Part shown: one piece after another, positions 1-8,402 of the stretch
Layout of the letters: every line of letters starts with the position of its first letter
Position numbering within the stretch: the stretch's first letter is position 1
Assembly (NCBI GenBank): GCA_016716475.1
Contig: JADJWG010000001.1
Coordinates: forward strand, 1,550,001 to 1,614,000
Reading direction: 5' to 3'
Source: Phycisphaerales bacterium
GTDB taxonomy: Bacteria; Planctomycetota; Phycisphaerae; UBA1845; Fen-1342
DNA length: 64,000 bases
Translations under genes and position numbers: made by a program
The notes under the pieces: model-generated
The model's database searches: none
Seen by the model: only the letters and a program-made list of their open reading frames with translations
What the model was told of the DNA's origin: nothing

Positions 1-762
1 GTAAATGCCGTGTATTCGGCCTATGACAATGGCGCGGCGAGTCCCAATGGCCTGGCGGGCTGGGATGCGACCAGTGGCGCGCAACTGTGGGCGAAGAACG
101 TCCGCGGTGGCAGCGGCGTCGGTGTCGACCCCGGTTTCGGTGGCGAAGGCCTGGGCGCGGCGTGGACCACGTTCGGCTCAGGCCGGCGGGCCTTGCAGAA
201 CGGTGCCACCGGCGCCGACATCTACACGACCAGCGACGGCATGATCATCTCGCTGGGGGGCGTCGGCACGTTCTGGCGCGACATGGACTTTGCGCCCAAC
301 GGCGACATCTGGCTCCGCAGCGGCAACAAGGTGATATCGGCCCCGCGCACGGGTGCGAACGCGGTCGGTGATCGCGTGCTGGTGGCCGACGAGACCACCG
401 CCGACTTCGTCAACGGACAAAACATCGGTTACCTCGCGGGGATGCCGGGCGGCGATCTCGTGATCTACAACGCCCGGCCGAACGCGGGTCTCGGCCAGCT
501 CTGGAGCGATGTCGTCAAGTTGATTAACCCGGACGGTACGCCGGCAGCAGCCCAACTGCTCGATGGGTTGGGTGATGCGCTCGGCCTCGGTTTCGCCAAC
601 GGAAACGGCTACTACGACTTCGCCTGGAATGCGGCGAACGAGACGCTGCTGGTGCTCGATTTCACGAACCGGCAGGTCTACCAGTTCAAAACCATTCCGG
701 TGCCCGAGCCGGCGGCCCTGCTGTTGTTCGCGGTCGCCGCGGGTCTGGCGCGGCGGCGATAG
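1..762 (+). CDS. PEP-CTERM sorting domain protein, 5' end cut off
   Basis: The frame is open from the first base, so the N-terminus and signal peptide lie outside the window; 253 residues are visible. The body is rich in Gly, Asn and Asp with repeated blade-like stretches (for example GWDATSG, FAPNGDIW, YYDFAWN), which suggests a beta-propeller-like extracellular domain. The C-terminus is a textbook PEP-CTERM signal: VPEP, a hydrophobic helix of about 13 residues, then three arginines and stop. In the known system, exosortase cuts such tails and the protein is exported to the surface or matrix. No exosortase is in the window. A perfect palindrome follows the stop. The biological role is unknown; the sorting call is firm. 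Confidence 0.85.
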   Translation, partial: VNAVYSAYDNGAASPNGLAGWDATSGAQLWAKNVRGGSGVGVDPGFGGEGLGAAWTTFGSGRRALQNGATGADIYTTSDGMIISLGGVGTFWRDMDFAPNGDIWLRSGNKVISAPRTGANAVGDRVLVADETTADFVNGQNIGYLAGMPGGDLVIYNARPNAGLGQLWSDVVKLINPDGTPAAAQLLDGLGDALGLGFANGNGYYDFAWNAANETLLVLDFTNRQVYQFKTIPVPEPAALLLFAVAAGLARRR

Positions 763-788
763 GTGGTGAGAACGTGTTTCGGCGACGG

Positions 789-810
789 CGTCCGGCCCGC
801 GGGCCGGACG
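789..810 (+). terminator. 22-bp perfect palindrome after the PEP-CTERM gene
   Basis: CGTCCGGCCCG followed directly by its reverse complement, 27 bases after the stop at 762. It can form a very stable GC stem with a minimal loop. There is no T tract, so it could be a Rho-dependent or 3'-end stabilising hairpin rather than a classical intrinsic terminator. Confidence 0.5.
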
Positions 811-869
811 TCGCGCCGGTGAACGGCGGTCGGCGTGGCCGCCTGCAACGACAAGGCAGAGGTGCAGCC

Positions 870-1829
870 ATGACGCGACGTGGACGCGGGTTCACGCTGA
901 TCGAGTTGCTGGTGGTGGTGGCCATCATCGCACTCCTCATCTCCATCCTGCTGCCAGCTCTGAAACAAGCCCGCGATCAGGCCAAGAAAGCGGTCTGCTC
1001 GGCGAACCTGCGTAGCATCGCGCAGGCGACCATCAGTTACACGCTCGACAATCGGGATCGGGTCCCCGTGCACCAGGGCCCGGAGCCGGATTACGTCTAT
1101 GTTCGCAACTCTTCAACGATCCAGGCACTCGGCAACGAGTGGCACCTGGGTGAACTGCTGATGCCCTACATGAACATGGATCCACCCGTGCGCGGCAACG
1201 CGGGGTTGAAATTTCGGGATGAAGATCTTGCGCTGTCGGCGCGCAATGGCAAAATCTTCTACTGCCCGCAGACCGGCAACGCGAACGGGGCAACGGCGAA
1301 CTTCCCGACGTGGGGTAATCCGTCCACCTTCGGCAGCTTCATGGACTACGCACAATTCTGGGGCTGGATCGGCCCCTCGTCCATGCGCATCGGCGGCAAG
1401 CTGCAGGCGCTGACGGCTGACGGATTCTACCGCGTGCTGGATGACGATCAGAACGTCCTGCCGGGCGATCCCAACAATCCGAGTGATCAGTGGGCGCTGT
1501 ACGAACTGCCTTTCAGCGCGGCGCGCCTCGATCATCGTCGCGTGCCCAACAGCAGCAGCGAAGTCCCGATGTACGGCGACTACCTCGCCAGTTTCAACCG
1601 CCTGGCGCCGCAGATCCGAACGGATTTTCAAGCCCAGCGCCTGCTGCCCGAAGCGGGCAACCACCCCTGGACCGGCCACACTCCCGGGAGCAGTCTGCGG
1701 GTGCAGGGCGGCAATTTCGCTTATGTCGATGGTCACGTCGAGTGGCGCACGCAGCGGCAGGTCCGGCCACGACTGCTTATTGATCGGGCCTTTACGGGCG
1801 GCTCAAACCGGCCGACCTACTGGTGGTAG
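870..1829 (+). CDS. Type II secretion-like pseudopilin with H-X9-DG C-terminal motif (planctomycete type)
   Basis: The 319-residue product starts MTRRGRGFTLIELLVVVAII: a short basic leader, the prepilin peptidase site G/FTLIE and a long hydrophobic helix. The C-terminal part contains NFAYVDGHVEW, the DG-containing end motif (H-X9-DG) found in the very expanded pseudopilin-like families of Planctomycetota. The open frame extends 32 codons further upstream, but the ATG at 870 begins right at the leader peptide and has a purine-rich GGCAGAGG about 7 bases upstream, so I chose it. Processing by a prepilin peptidase at the inner membrane is expected. These proteins are multi-copy in planctomycetes, often beside secreted proteins, as here. 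The specific function is unknown. Confidence 0.85.
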   Translation: MTRRGRGFTLIELLVVVAIIALLISILLPALKQARDQAKKAVCSANLRSIAQATISYTLDNRDRVPVHQGPEPDYVYVRNSSTIQALGNEWHLGELLMPYMNMDPPVRGNAGLKFRDEDLALSARNGKIFYCPQTGNANGATANFPTWGNPSTFGSFMDYAQFWGWIGPSSMRIGGKLQALTADGFYRVLDDDQNVLPGDPNNPSDQWALYELPFSAARLDHRRVPNSSSEVPMYGDYLASFNRLAPQIRTDFQAQRLLPEAGNHPWTGHTPGSSLRVQGGNFAYVDGHVEWRTQRQVRPRLLIDRAFTGGSNRPTYWW

Positions 1830-1895
1830 TAAAAAACGTCGCGTCTGCCCGCCTCCCGCGGCGCGCAGGCCTAACCGAGAGAGAAGGAAGCGGTC

Positions 1896-3623
1896 ATGAA
1901 GCGTATTGTGGGTCTTCTATGGGTGGGAGCGGCCGGCCTGGCCCTGTCGCTGAGCAGCGCCGCACGGGCCGATGATCATCCGTTCACCCTGGTGAACGTC
2001 GTGGATCTGTTCGAGTTGTTCTCGATCAGCGGTTTCGACAACGAGTTTGATCCCATTTCGCAGACACCCTCCAACTGGGCGGAATACTCCGCGGCCCCCC
2101 GGCTCGGGACAAACCCGTCGGTGGTCGCGGTGGCTGGGAGCCGGGCTTGGGTAGGAGGTTTCTACAACGGGGCGAACTTCAACCGTTTCGGCCCTGTCGA
2201 TGCGAACCGCGCCGCCTGGTATGCCGCAACGGGTGTCGCGGAGGTCCGCGACATCTGGACCCAGTCCGGCTTCGGCGGCAACCATGTGCGCTACCCTGGC
2301 ACATTGCAGGTAGGACCGGGCATCCTCAACACGGACTGGATGACCGGTATCGACTATGACGCTGCCCACAAGATTCTGTATGTGGCCTATGACGCCAACA
2401 ACCCACCCAACCCTGCGATTCTGCCGAACGCCGGGCTACCGTGGCAATTCTACGAGAGCTATATTGCGGCCATCGACGCGGACGAGGACAGCCCGACGTA
2501 CGGACAGGCCCTGTGGAAACGGCAGAATCCTCTCGCCGGTGTCTATCCCGGCACCAGCGTTGAGCAACGGCTGCTGGGCGGACTTGCGGTTGACAACCTT
2601 GATCCAACCTGGATCGTGCACCCGGTGCAGGGCTTCGGTACGCTCGCGCTTTTCAACACGCTCGATCCCAACGCCGGCCCACAACTGGTGTTCGTCACGG
2701 ATGGCGAGCAGTTGCAGTGCGGCTCGACCGCCTTCCGGGGAACGCAGTTCCACCCCGTCACCGGGGAGTTTTACGCCCGCGTGCTGAACGGGATCCAGTA
2801 TGTGCCCCGCGATACGCGGCAGCAGGTTGCGCCATTCCGGCCGTACGCACGCTTCATTCGCGAACCGAGCGCCGGCGGCAACGGCAGCGCGGACACCCTG
2901 GCCCAGGGTGATGATGAGCAGCTCGTACCGCTCGGCGCGTTGGTCGGTCCGTCGGAGAACATCATTGGCGTGGGGCCGAATGGCGTGCTCGACACCTTGC
3001 CGGCGGGTGACGACGTTCTCAGCACATCGGCTCTGGTGACCAGCCGTATCGTCGGCAATCCGGATGGCAATTGCCCGAATGATCCCGACGGCTTCCCCGC
3101 CGGCAACAACCCCCAGGGCCAGGGTCTGGCGGTGATCACGGCCGACGTATTGGCAGCCCTCGATGAGGATTGGCTGCTGGCGAACAACCGTGCGGTCTTC
3201 GGTGCAAATCAGGCGACCGACCTGCGTTTCTTCACGACCGCGGGTGACGAAACAGCGCGCCTCCTGCTGCCGTGTTCGCCCCTACCAGCCGTCAGCCCGG
3301 CGAGCGGCGTGGCGATCTACGACATGGACTACGACCCGGAGACGGGTACGCTGGTCGTGCTGGAGTTCGAACGCCGGCTGCTGTTCGTGTACCGTGCGCA
3401 GCTCGTCGGAGGGCCGATGATTCCACGTTTCGATTACACCCGGAACGGCGCGCTCAACCTGCGGGATCTGGCCGGCTTCCAGCTCTGCTTCACGGGGTCG
3501 GAAGCGGGCGGTACGCTCTCACTGACATGCATGCGTATGAACAGCAATGAAGACTGTGATGTGGATTTTGAGGACTTCCTCGCGCTGGTGGAGGTTTGGG
3601 ATACACTCGGCGATGTGCCTTGA
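1896..3623 (+). CDS. Secreted protein with C-terminal dockerin-like calcium repeats
   Basis: 575 residues. The N-terminus has a clear Sec signal peptide (MKRIVGLLWVGAAGLALSLS, probable cut near ARA/DD). A long Asn/Asp/Pro-rich body follows with no family I can name; its themes (PSVVAVAGSRAWVGGFYNG, AWYAATG) suggest a propeller-like sensor or binding fold. The last about 65 residues carry two EF-hand-like loops (FDYTRNGALNLRDLAGF and NEDCDVDFEDFLAL), the planctomycete dockerin type I pattern. Start: ATG with GAGAAGGAAG upstream. It lies 66 bases after the pseudopilin gene in the same direction and may be co-transcribed with it. A hairpin follows the stop. Substrate and partner unknown. Confidence 0.75.
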   Translation: MKRIVGLLWVGAAGLALSLSSAARADDHPFTLVNVVDLFELFSISGFDNEFDPISQTPSNWAEYSAAPRLGTNPSVVAVAGSRAWVGGFYNGANFNRFGPVDANRAAWYAATGVAEVRDIWTQSGFGGNHVRYPGTLQVGPGILNTDWMTGIDYDAAHKILYVAYDANNPPNPAILPNAGLPWQFYESYIAAIDADEDSPTYGQALWKRQNPLAGVYPGTSVEQRLLGGLAVDNLDPTWIVHPVQGFGTLALFNTLDPNAGPQLVFVTDGEQLQCGSTAFRGTQFHPVTGEFYARVLNGIQYVPRDTRQQVAPFRPYARFIREPSAGGNGSADTLAQGDDEQLVPLGALVGPSENIIGVGPNGVLDTLPAGDDVLSTSALVTSRIVGNPDGNCPNDPDGFPAGNNPQGQGLAVITADVLAALDEDWLLANNRAVFGANQATDLRFFTTAGDETARLLLPCSPLPAVSPASGVAIYDMDYDPETGTLVVLEFERRLLFVYRAQLVGGPMIPRFDYTRNGALNLRDLAGFQLCFTGSEAGGTLSLTCMRMNSNEDCDVDFEDFLALVEVWDTLGDVP

Positions 3624-3632
3624 CCGGTCGGT

Positions 3633-3653
3633 CTGCGCCGTTTCGAGGCGCAG
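3633..3653 (+). terminator. Hairpin just after the dockerin protein gene
   Basis: CTGCGCC, 7-base loop, GGCGCAG, starting 10 bases after the stop at 3623. It is a perfect 7-bp GC-rich stem without a T run, placed where a terminator would be expected. Confidence 0.5.
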
Positions 3654-3746
3654 TGCCGTGCGCAATGGGCGTGGCAGTGCGCGCCCTGGTAATCCATCCT
3701 GGAACCCGGCCGCGGTGAACCCGCGGTCGCTGGGAAGGTGGCGGGC

Positions 3747-4859
3747 ATGAGCAGCGTGCTGACGCTTCCAAAGGTCGATGAACGCGATCCGACGCCCAAA
3801 TACCTGCAGGCGCGGGAAATTCTGGTGCGCGCGATTCGGGGGGGCGTGCTGACGCCGGGGGCAAAGCTGCCTTCCACCAAGGAATTGAGCTCCCTGATCG
3901 ACATCAGTCTGATTACGGCCCACAAGGCGCTCGAGGGGCTGGTGGAAACCGGCTGGTTGCGGCGCGAGGTGGGGCGTGGCACCTACGTACGTGACGACCT
4001 TGATCCCGCCCATTGGCACGAGACGTCGATCGGTATCGGGTTGCTTCTGGACCAGGCCGTCAACATCGACGACTACTACCACAGCACGATCATCAATCGC
4101 CTGCGGCGCGAAGCCCAGATGGACACACGGCGCGTGGATTTCTCCTTTCTCGATCGGCCGACCCCAGCGCGCAACCGGCGCGATATCGGGGCGATCTGGT
4201 TCCACCCGCCCCTCGACGCACGGCTTGAGGTTGAAAGATATGCGCGGCAGGCCCCGCTCGTCGTACTGGGCGGCACGGTGCCAGACGTGCCCGCAGCGGC
4301 CGTAGACTGCGACAACGTCAGCGGCGCGAAGGCGGCGATCCGGCACTTGCTCGAATTGGGCCATCGGCGATTCATGGTCCTGTCCGGACCCATGGTGCTG
4401 AGCAATTCACGCGACCGCGCGGTAGGGGCGCTGGATGAGCTGGCGGCCGCGGGGCTCTCCGTATCGCCCGTTGATCAGCCGATCTCGCTGGACAGCGTGG
4501 TGCTCGACGAGTCGACGCGCGCCCAGGTGGAAAACCGGCTGCGCGCGAGCGATGGTCCCACGGCCGTACTCGCGGGTGGTTTCTACCTCGCGCTGGCGGT
4601 GATGCAGTTGGCCCGACGCGCGTGGCGCAGCATTCCGACCGACCTATCCCTGGTTGGATTCGACGATCCCCAATCGGCACCACTGCTCGACCCCCCCCTG
4701 ACAACTGTCCGACAGCCGCTCGGCGAAATGGCCGCACAGGCCTACCGGCTGATCTGCGAGGCGATTGCGAATCGCCGTTCGGTAGCGGGCACGGCCTGCA
4801 CACTGCCGACCGAACTGGTGGTGCGCGGCTCAACCGGCCCAGTACTCCACGAGCGGTAG
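3747..4859 (+). CDS. GntR-type winged helix regulator with LacI/periplasmic-binding effector domain
   Basis: 370 residues. Residues about 8-75 form a GntR winged helix (PKYLQAREILVRAIRGG, GAKLPSTKELSSL, ending VGRGTYV). The remainder is a sugar-binding type I fold like that of LacI (GAKAAIRHLLELGHRRF; SLVGFDDPQSAPLLDPPLTT; VRQPLGEMAAQA), the AraR-like combination used to sense carbohydrates. A GTG at 3738 is in frame, but GGAAGG sits 9 bases before the ATG at 3747, so the latter is preferred. It stands 114 bases upstream of the NagB-PIG-L gene in the same direction, so an amino sugar effector and control of that gene are plausible but not shown by sequence. Confidence 0.85.
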   Translation: MSSVLTLPKVDERDPTPKYLQAREILVRAIRGGVLTPGAKLPSTKELSSLIDISLITAHKALEGLVETGWLRREVGRGTYVRDDLDPAHWHETSIGIGLLLDQAVNIDDYYHSTIINRLRREAQMDTRRVDFSFLDRPTPARNRRDIGAIWFHPPLDARLEVERYARQAPLVVLGGTVPDVPAAAVDCDNVSGAKAAIRHLLELGHRRFMVLSGPMVLSNSRDRAVGALDELAAAGLSVSPVDQPISLDSVVLDESTRAQVENRLRASDGPTAVLAGGFYLALAVMQLARRAWRSIPTDLSLVGFDDPQSAPLLDPPLTTVRQPLGEMAAQAYRLICEAIANRRSVAGTACTLPTELVVRGSTGPVLHER

Positions 4860-4973
4860 CACCGGGGGCGGAACCCTCAGCCCGCCCGGCCACTTGGGGG
4901 GCGGAAAGCGCCGGCACGATCGAGTAAACTGTTATCTTGGGGTGGTTTCGCGGCGAGCGGCCGCGGGATTTGG

Positions 4974-7418
4974 ATGAGCTCAACCGAGAAGCCGCACCGG
5001 GGCGCGGTGTCGGCAGCGAATCAGGAGGATTCGGGCGTGGCAGTGGAGCTTGCGCAGCAACCGGCGGCACAATCGTCATTCACACTGTCCAGCCGAGTCG
5101 AGCAGATCGCCCTGGATAGCAGCGGATACGAACTGATCTATGGTCCGGAGGAGAAAATTCCTTCGATCGTGGTGCCGAACTTTCCGGCGCTGGGTCGGCT
5201 GACGGCCGCGCGGTTTCTGGAATGGGTACTCGCCAATCCCGAGGGGGTGGTGGCCCTGCCGACCGGGAAAACCCCGGAATACTTCATCAAGTTTACGCAA
5301 CACTGGCTGCAAAACTGGGACAAGCGGGACGTACAGGAAGCGCTCGCAGCGGTGGGGGTGCCGACCGCACAGAAGCCCCGGCTCTCGGGTCTGCGTTTCG
5401 TGCAGATCGACGAGTTCTATCCCATCGACACCAAGCAGCACAACAGCTTCTACTACTTCGTCAACAAGTTTTATCTCAAGGGGTTCGGGATGAACCCGGA
5501 CCGTGCGCTGCTGATCGATCCGAACGAGATCGGCCTGCCGCGCGGGCTGGCCTTGAAGGACGTTTTTCCGGATCTGGCGGTGGACCTGGCCCTGCGCGTG
5601 CGCAAAGCCACCAGTCTGCTGGAAAAGCGGCAACAGGAAGTGCTCAAGGCCGTCGATGAGTACTGCACAGATTACGAGCGTAAGGTGCGTGAGCTGGGAG
5701 GGATCGGCTTCTTTCTGGGCGGCATCGGACCGGACGGACACATCGCGTTCAACATCCGCGGATCAGACGTGTACTCCACGACACGCCTGCTCGATCCCAA
5801 CTACGAAACGAAGGCGGGCGCAGCGGCCGACCTCGGCGGCATGGAGGTCGCCCGGCACAAGAGCGTGATCACGATCGGACTGGCCACGATCACATACAAC
5901 CCGGCGGCGGTCGCCCTGATCATCGCCGCGGGTGAAGCCAAGGCGAAGATCGTGGCGCGAACGCTGCACAGTTCGGTTTCGAACGAGTTTCCTGGTTCGG
6001 TGCTGCAACTGCTGCCACAAGCCCGCTTCTACCTGACCAGTGGGGCCGCGGTGCGGTTGACCAACCGGCTCTTTGTCGAGTTGCAGCGCCGCGAGACGGT
6101 GCTCGACGAGCAATTGCACCGCATTGTGATGGATCTTTCACTCAACTGCCGCAAACCGATCCGGCACCTGCGCCGCGATGAGTTTCTCGACGATCGCTTC
6201 GGCGCTGAGCTGTTGCGGAAAACCGGCCTGAACCATGAACAATTGTGTGCCAAGACCGAGGAGCGCGTGCTCGAGAACCTGCGCCGCGGGCACGCCCCGG
6301 TGGAGCACAAGACGCTGCTGCACACCGCGCCGCACCACGATGACATCATCCTGGGCTACCTCCCCTATGTGACCAATGCCGTGCGCCGCCGCAGCACGAA
6401 ACACTGGTTCGCGTATCTGACGAGCGGTTTTAACGCGGTCACAAACAGCTACATGTACAGCGTCATGCAGGATTTGCACGAACGGCTGGAACGCGGCGCC
6501 TTCCGCCCCCTGATGGAAACAGACTTCTTCGACCCGAAGAACCGCCTCGCCCGCCGGCTGGATACTTCACACTTCCACCAGGGCGTGGCCAGCATGCGCG
6601 AGGAACTGAAGGCCGAGGCCACGGCGCAGCGCCTGCTGCGCAACCTGATCGAACTGTACGAGGACGACAACCTCACCAACATCCAGCAGCGTCTGGCCGA
6701 ACTGCGGAATTACTTCCTGACGCAATACCCCGGGAAGAAGGACATCGCCGTCGTGCAGCAGCTCAAGGGGCGCATGCGCGAATTCGAGTCCGACCTGAAA
6801 TGGGCCTACTACGGATTCACCGGGGAGGCCGTGCGACACCTGCGACTGGGCTTCTACAAGGGTGATATCTTCACCGAGCCACCCACGATCGACCGCGACG
6901 TGCTGCCGGTCCGCGATCTGCTGCTCGAGGTCAATCCGGACATCGTGACGTGCGCCTTCGATCCCGAAGGAAGTGGTCCGGATACGCATTACAAAGTGCT
7001 GCAGGCCGTCGCCGCCGGCTTGAAGATGTACCAGGAGCAGGCGGCCCGCATGGATATCCGCGTCCTCGGCTACCGTAACGTGTGGTTCGAGTTTCACCCG
7101 TCCGAGGCGAACCTGTACGTGCCGAGTTCATTGACCCACATGAGCGATCTCGAGGCCTGCTTCGAGACCTGCTTTGCAACGCAGCGCACGGCCTCGTTCC
7201 CGAGCTACGAGCTCGATGGCCCGTTCTCCAAGCTCGCCCGGAAGATCCAAGCCAAGCAGTTCGCCCAGGTCAAGACCTTCCTCGGCGAGGACTTCTTCGT
7301 GTACAACGAGGACCATGGTCTGCGGGCGGCCTGTGGGATGGTCTATCTGCGGGAGATGAGCACGGCTGAGTTCTTCTCAAACGCCGCCGAGCTCAAGCAT
7401 CGCGCCGAAGACCGCTGA
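4974..7418 (+). CDS. nagB: Glucosamine-6-phosphate deaminase (NagB) fused to PIG-L/LmbE deacetylase-like domain
   Basis: 814 residues. The N-terminal half is NagB-like: it has the sugar isomerase fold, QIDEFYPID and GGIGPDGHIAFN, the last being the NagB active-site signature (converting glucosamine-6-P to fructose-6-P and ammonia). The usual Glu after HIAFN is replaced (FNIRG), so catalysis may be altered. From about residue 440 the protein is PIG-L/LmbE-like: HTAPHHDDIILG matches the metal-binding (A)HPDDE motif and DPEGSGPDTHYKV resembles the second metal site. This family removes N-acetyl groups from GlcNAc-type substrates, so one protein could deacetylate and then deaminate amino sugars. 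Similar two-domain deaminases are known in Bacteroidetes. The GntR/LacI regulator lies upstream and an acetyltransferase follows 39 bases downstream. Confidence 0.85.
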   Translation: MSSTEKPHRGAVSAANQEDSGVAVELAQQPAAQSSFTLSSRVEQIALDSSGYELIYGPEEKIPSIVVPNFPALGRLTAARFLEWVLANPEGVVALPTGKTPEYFIKFTQHWLQNWDKRDVQEALAAVGVPTAQKPRLSGLRFVQIDEFYPIDTKQHNSFYYFVNKFYLKGFGMNPDRALLIDPNEIGLPRGLALKDVFPDLAVDLALRVRKATSLLEKRQQEVLKAVDEYCTDYERKVRELGGIGFFLGGIGPDGHIAFNIRGSDVYSTTRLLDPNYETKAGAAADLGGMEVARHKSVITIGLATITYNPAAVALIIAAGEAKAKIVARTLHSSVSNEFPGSVLQLLPQARFYLTSGAAVRLTNRLFVELQRRETVLDEQLHRIVMDLSLNCRKPIRHLRRDEFLDDRFGAELLRKTGLNHEQLCAKTEERVLENLRRGHAPVEHKTLLHTAPHHDDIILGYLPYVTNAVRRRSTKHWFAYLTSGFNAVTNSYMYSVMQDLHERLERGAFRPLMETDFFDPKNRLARRLDTSHFHQGVASMREELKAEATAQRLLRNLIELYEDDNLTNIQQRLAELRNYFLTQYPGKKDIAVVQQLKGRMREFESDLKWAYYGFTGEAVRHLRLGFYKGDIFTEPPTIDRDVLPVRDLLLEVNPDIVTCAFDPEGSGPDTHYKVLQAVAAGLKMYQEQAARMDIRVLGYRNVWFEFHPSEANLYVPSSLTHMSDLEACFETCFATQRTASFPSYELDGPFSKLARKIQAKQFAQVKTFLGEDFFVYNEDHGLRAACGMVYLREMSTAEFFSNAAELKHRAEDR

Positions 7419-7457
7419 CGCCGCGCCAGACCGGGACCGACCGTGAGGAAGCAGCGC

Positions 7458-8402
7458 ATGGCGATGGTGGCCGCCGAGATCTCGATCCGTCCGGGAACGC
7501 CACGCGACCTCGCTGCCGTGCATGCCCTTTTCACGGCAGCCCTGGAATTTGACCGCTTTGGACCGGAGCTTCTGGCCGAGAAACTGTTCGCGAATCCCCG
7601 CCCGGCGGAACAGTCCTACGCGCTGTACCTTGCGGAGGCCGGCGGACAACTGCTCGGCGCGCTGCAGGGTGTGTCTCGACCGGCGTTGAGACGCGGCTGG
7701 TTGGGGCTCTTCGCCGTGGCGGCGGCGCACCGCGGCCGGGGCGTGGCCACAAAACTGTTTGCGCGGGTGCGGTCCGACTGGAGTGCGGCCGGCATCGCGT
7801 CCGCCGAAGCCCTCGCCCAGCCGGGGAACTATTTCACACCGGGACTCGATCCGCGCTACACGGCGGCGCTCGGCTGGCTGGAGCGCCAGGGTTTCCGCAA
7901 ATTCGGCGATTGCGTCAACCTGTGCGCGGATCTCCGCGGCGCGCCATTCGAAACGGCCGGTGACGAGACTCGTCTCGCGCAGCAGGGCTTCGTCGTGCGA
8001 CGGGCCACGGCAGAAGACGGCCCGCTGCTCGATACCTTTTTCGCGGCGCAATTCGGGGCGGAGTGGCGCCTGGAAACCGAATTGGCCCTGCGCCGCGCGC
8101 CGCCCGCGCTGCATCTGGCACTGCGCGACAACACCGTCATCGCCTTCAGTGCACATTCCGGACAGAACCGGGAGTGGGGCTTTTTTGGTCCGATGGGAAC
8201 CACCCCGGCGGCCCGCGGCACCGGCCTCGGACGCCTGCTGTTGAAGCGATGTCTGAATGATCTGCGGGCAGCGGGTCATATCACGGCCGTCATTCCGTGG
8301 GTCGGTCCCATCACCTTTTATTCACGGGCGGTGCCCTGCCGGGTCGAGCGCGTGTTCTGGCGCTACCGGCTGGACCTGGCATCACCGGAGGTGGAGCGTT
8401 GA
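7458..8402 (+). CDS. Tandem GNAT acetyltransferase
   Basis: 314 residues with two GNAT domains in a row. Each half has an acetyl-CoA binding motif A: AAAHRGRGVATKLF in the first and TPAARGTGLGRLLLKR in the second. The open frame starts at GTG 7443, but the ATG at 7458 has GAGGA 8 bases upstream and is preferred. It follows the NagB fusion closely and its stop overlaps the start of the next gene (TTGA). Acceptor substrate unknown; the neighbours suggest an amino sugar or cell wall building block. In many tandem GNATs only one half is active; I cannot tell which from sequence. Confidence 0.75.
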   Translation: MAMVAAEISIRPGTPRDLAAVHALFTAALEFDRFGPELLAEKLFANPRPAEQSYALYLAEAGGQLLGALQGVSRPALRRGWLGLFAVAAAHRGRGVATKLFARVRSDWSAAGIASAEALAQPGNYFTPGLDPRYTAALGWLERQGFRKFGDCVNLCADLRGAPFETAGDETRLAQQGFVVRRATAEDGPLLDTFFAAQFGAEWRLETELALRRAPPALHLALRDNTVIAFSAHSGQNREWGFFGPMGTTPAARGTGLGRLLLKRCLNDLRAAGHITAVIPWVGPITFYSRAVPCRVERVFWRYRLDLASPEVER

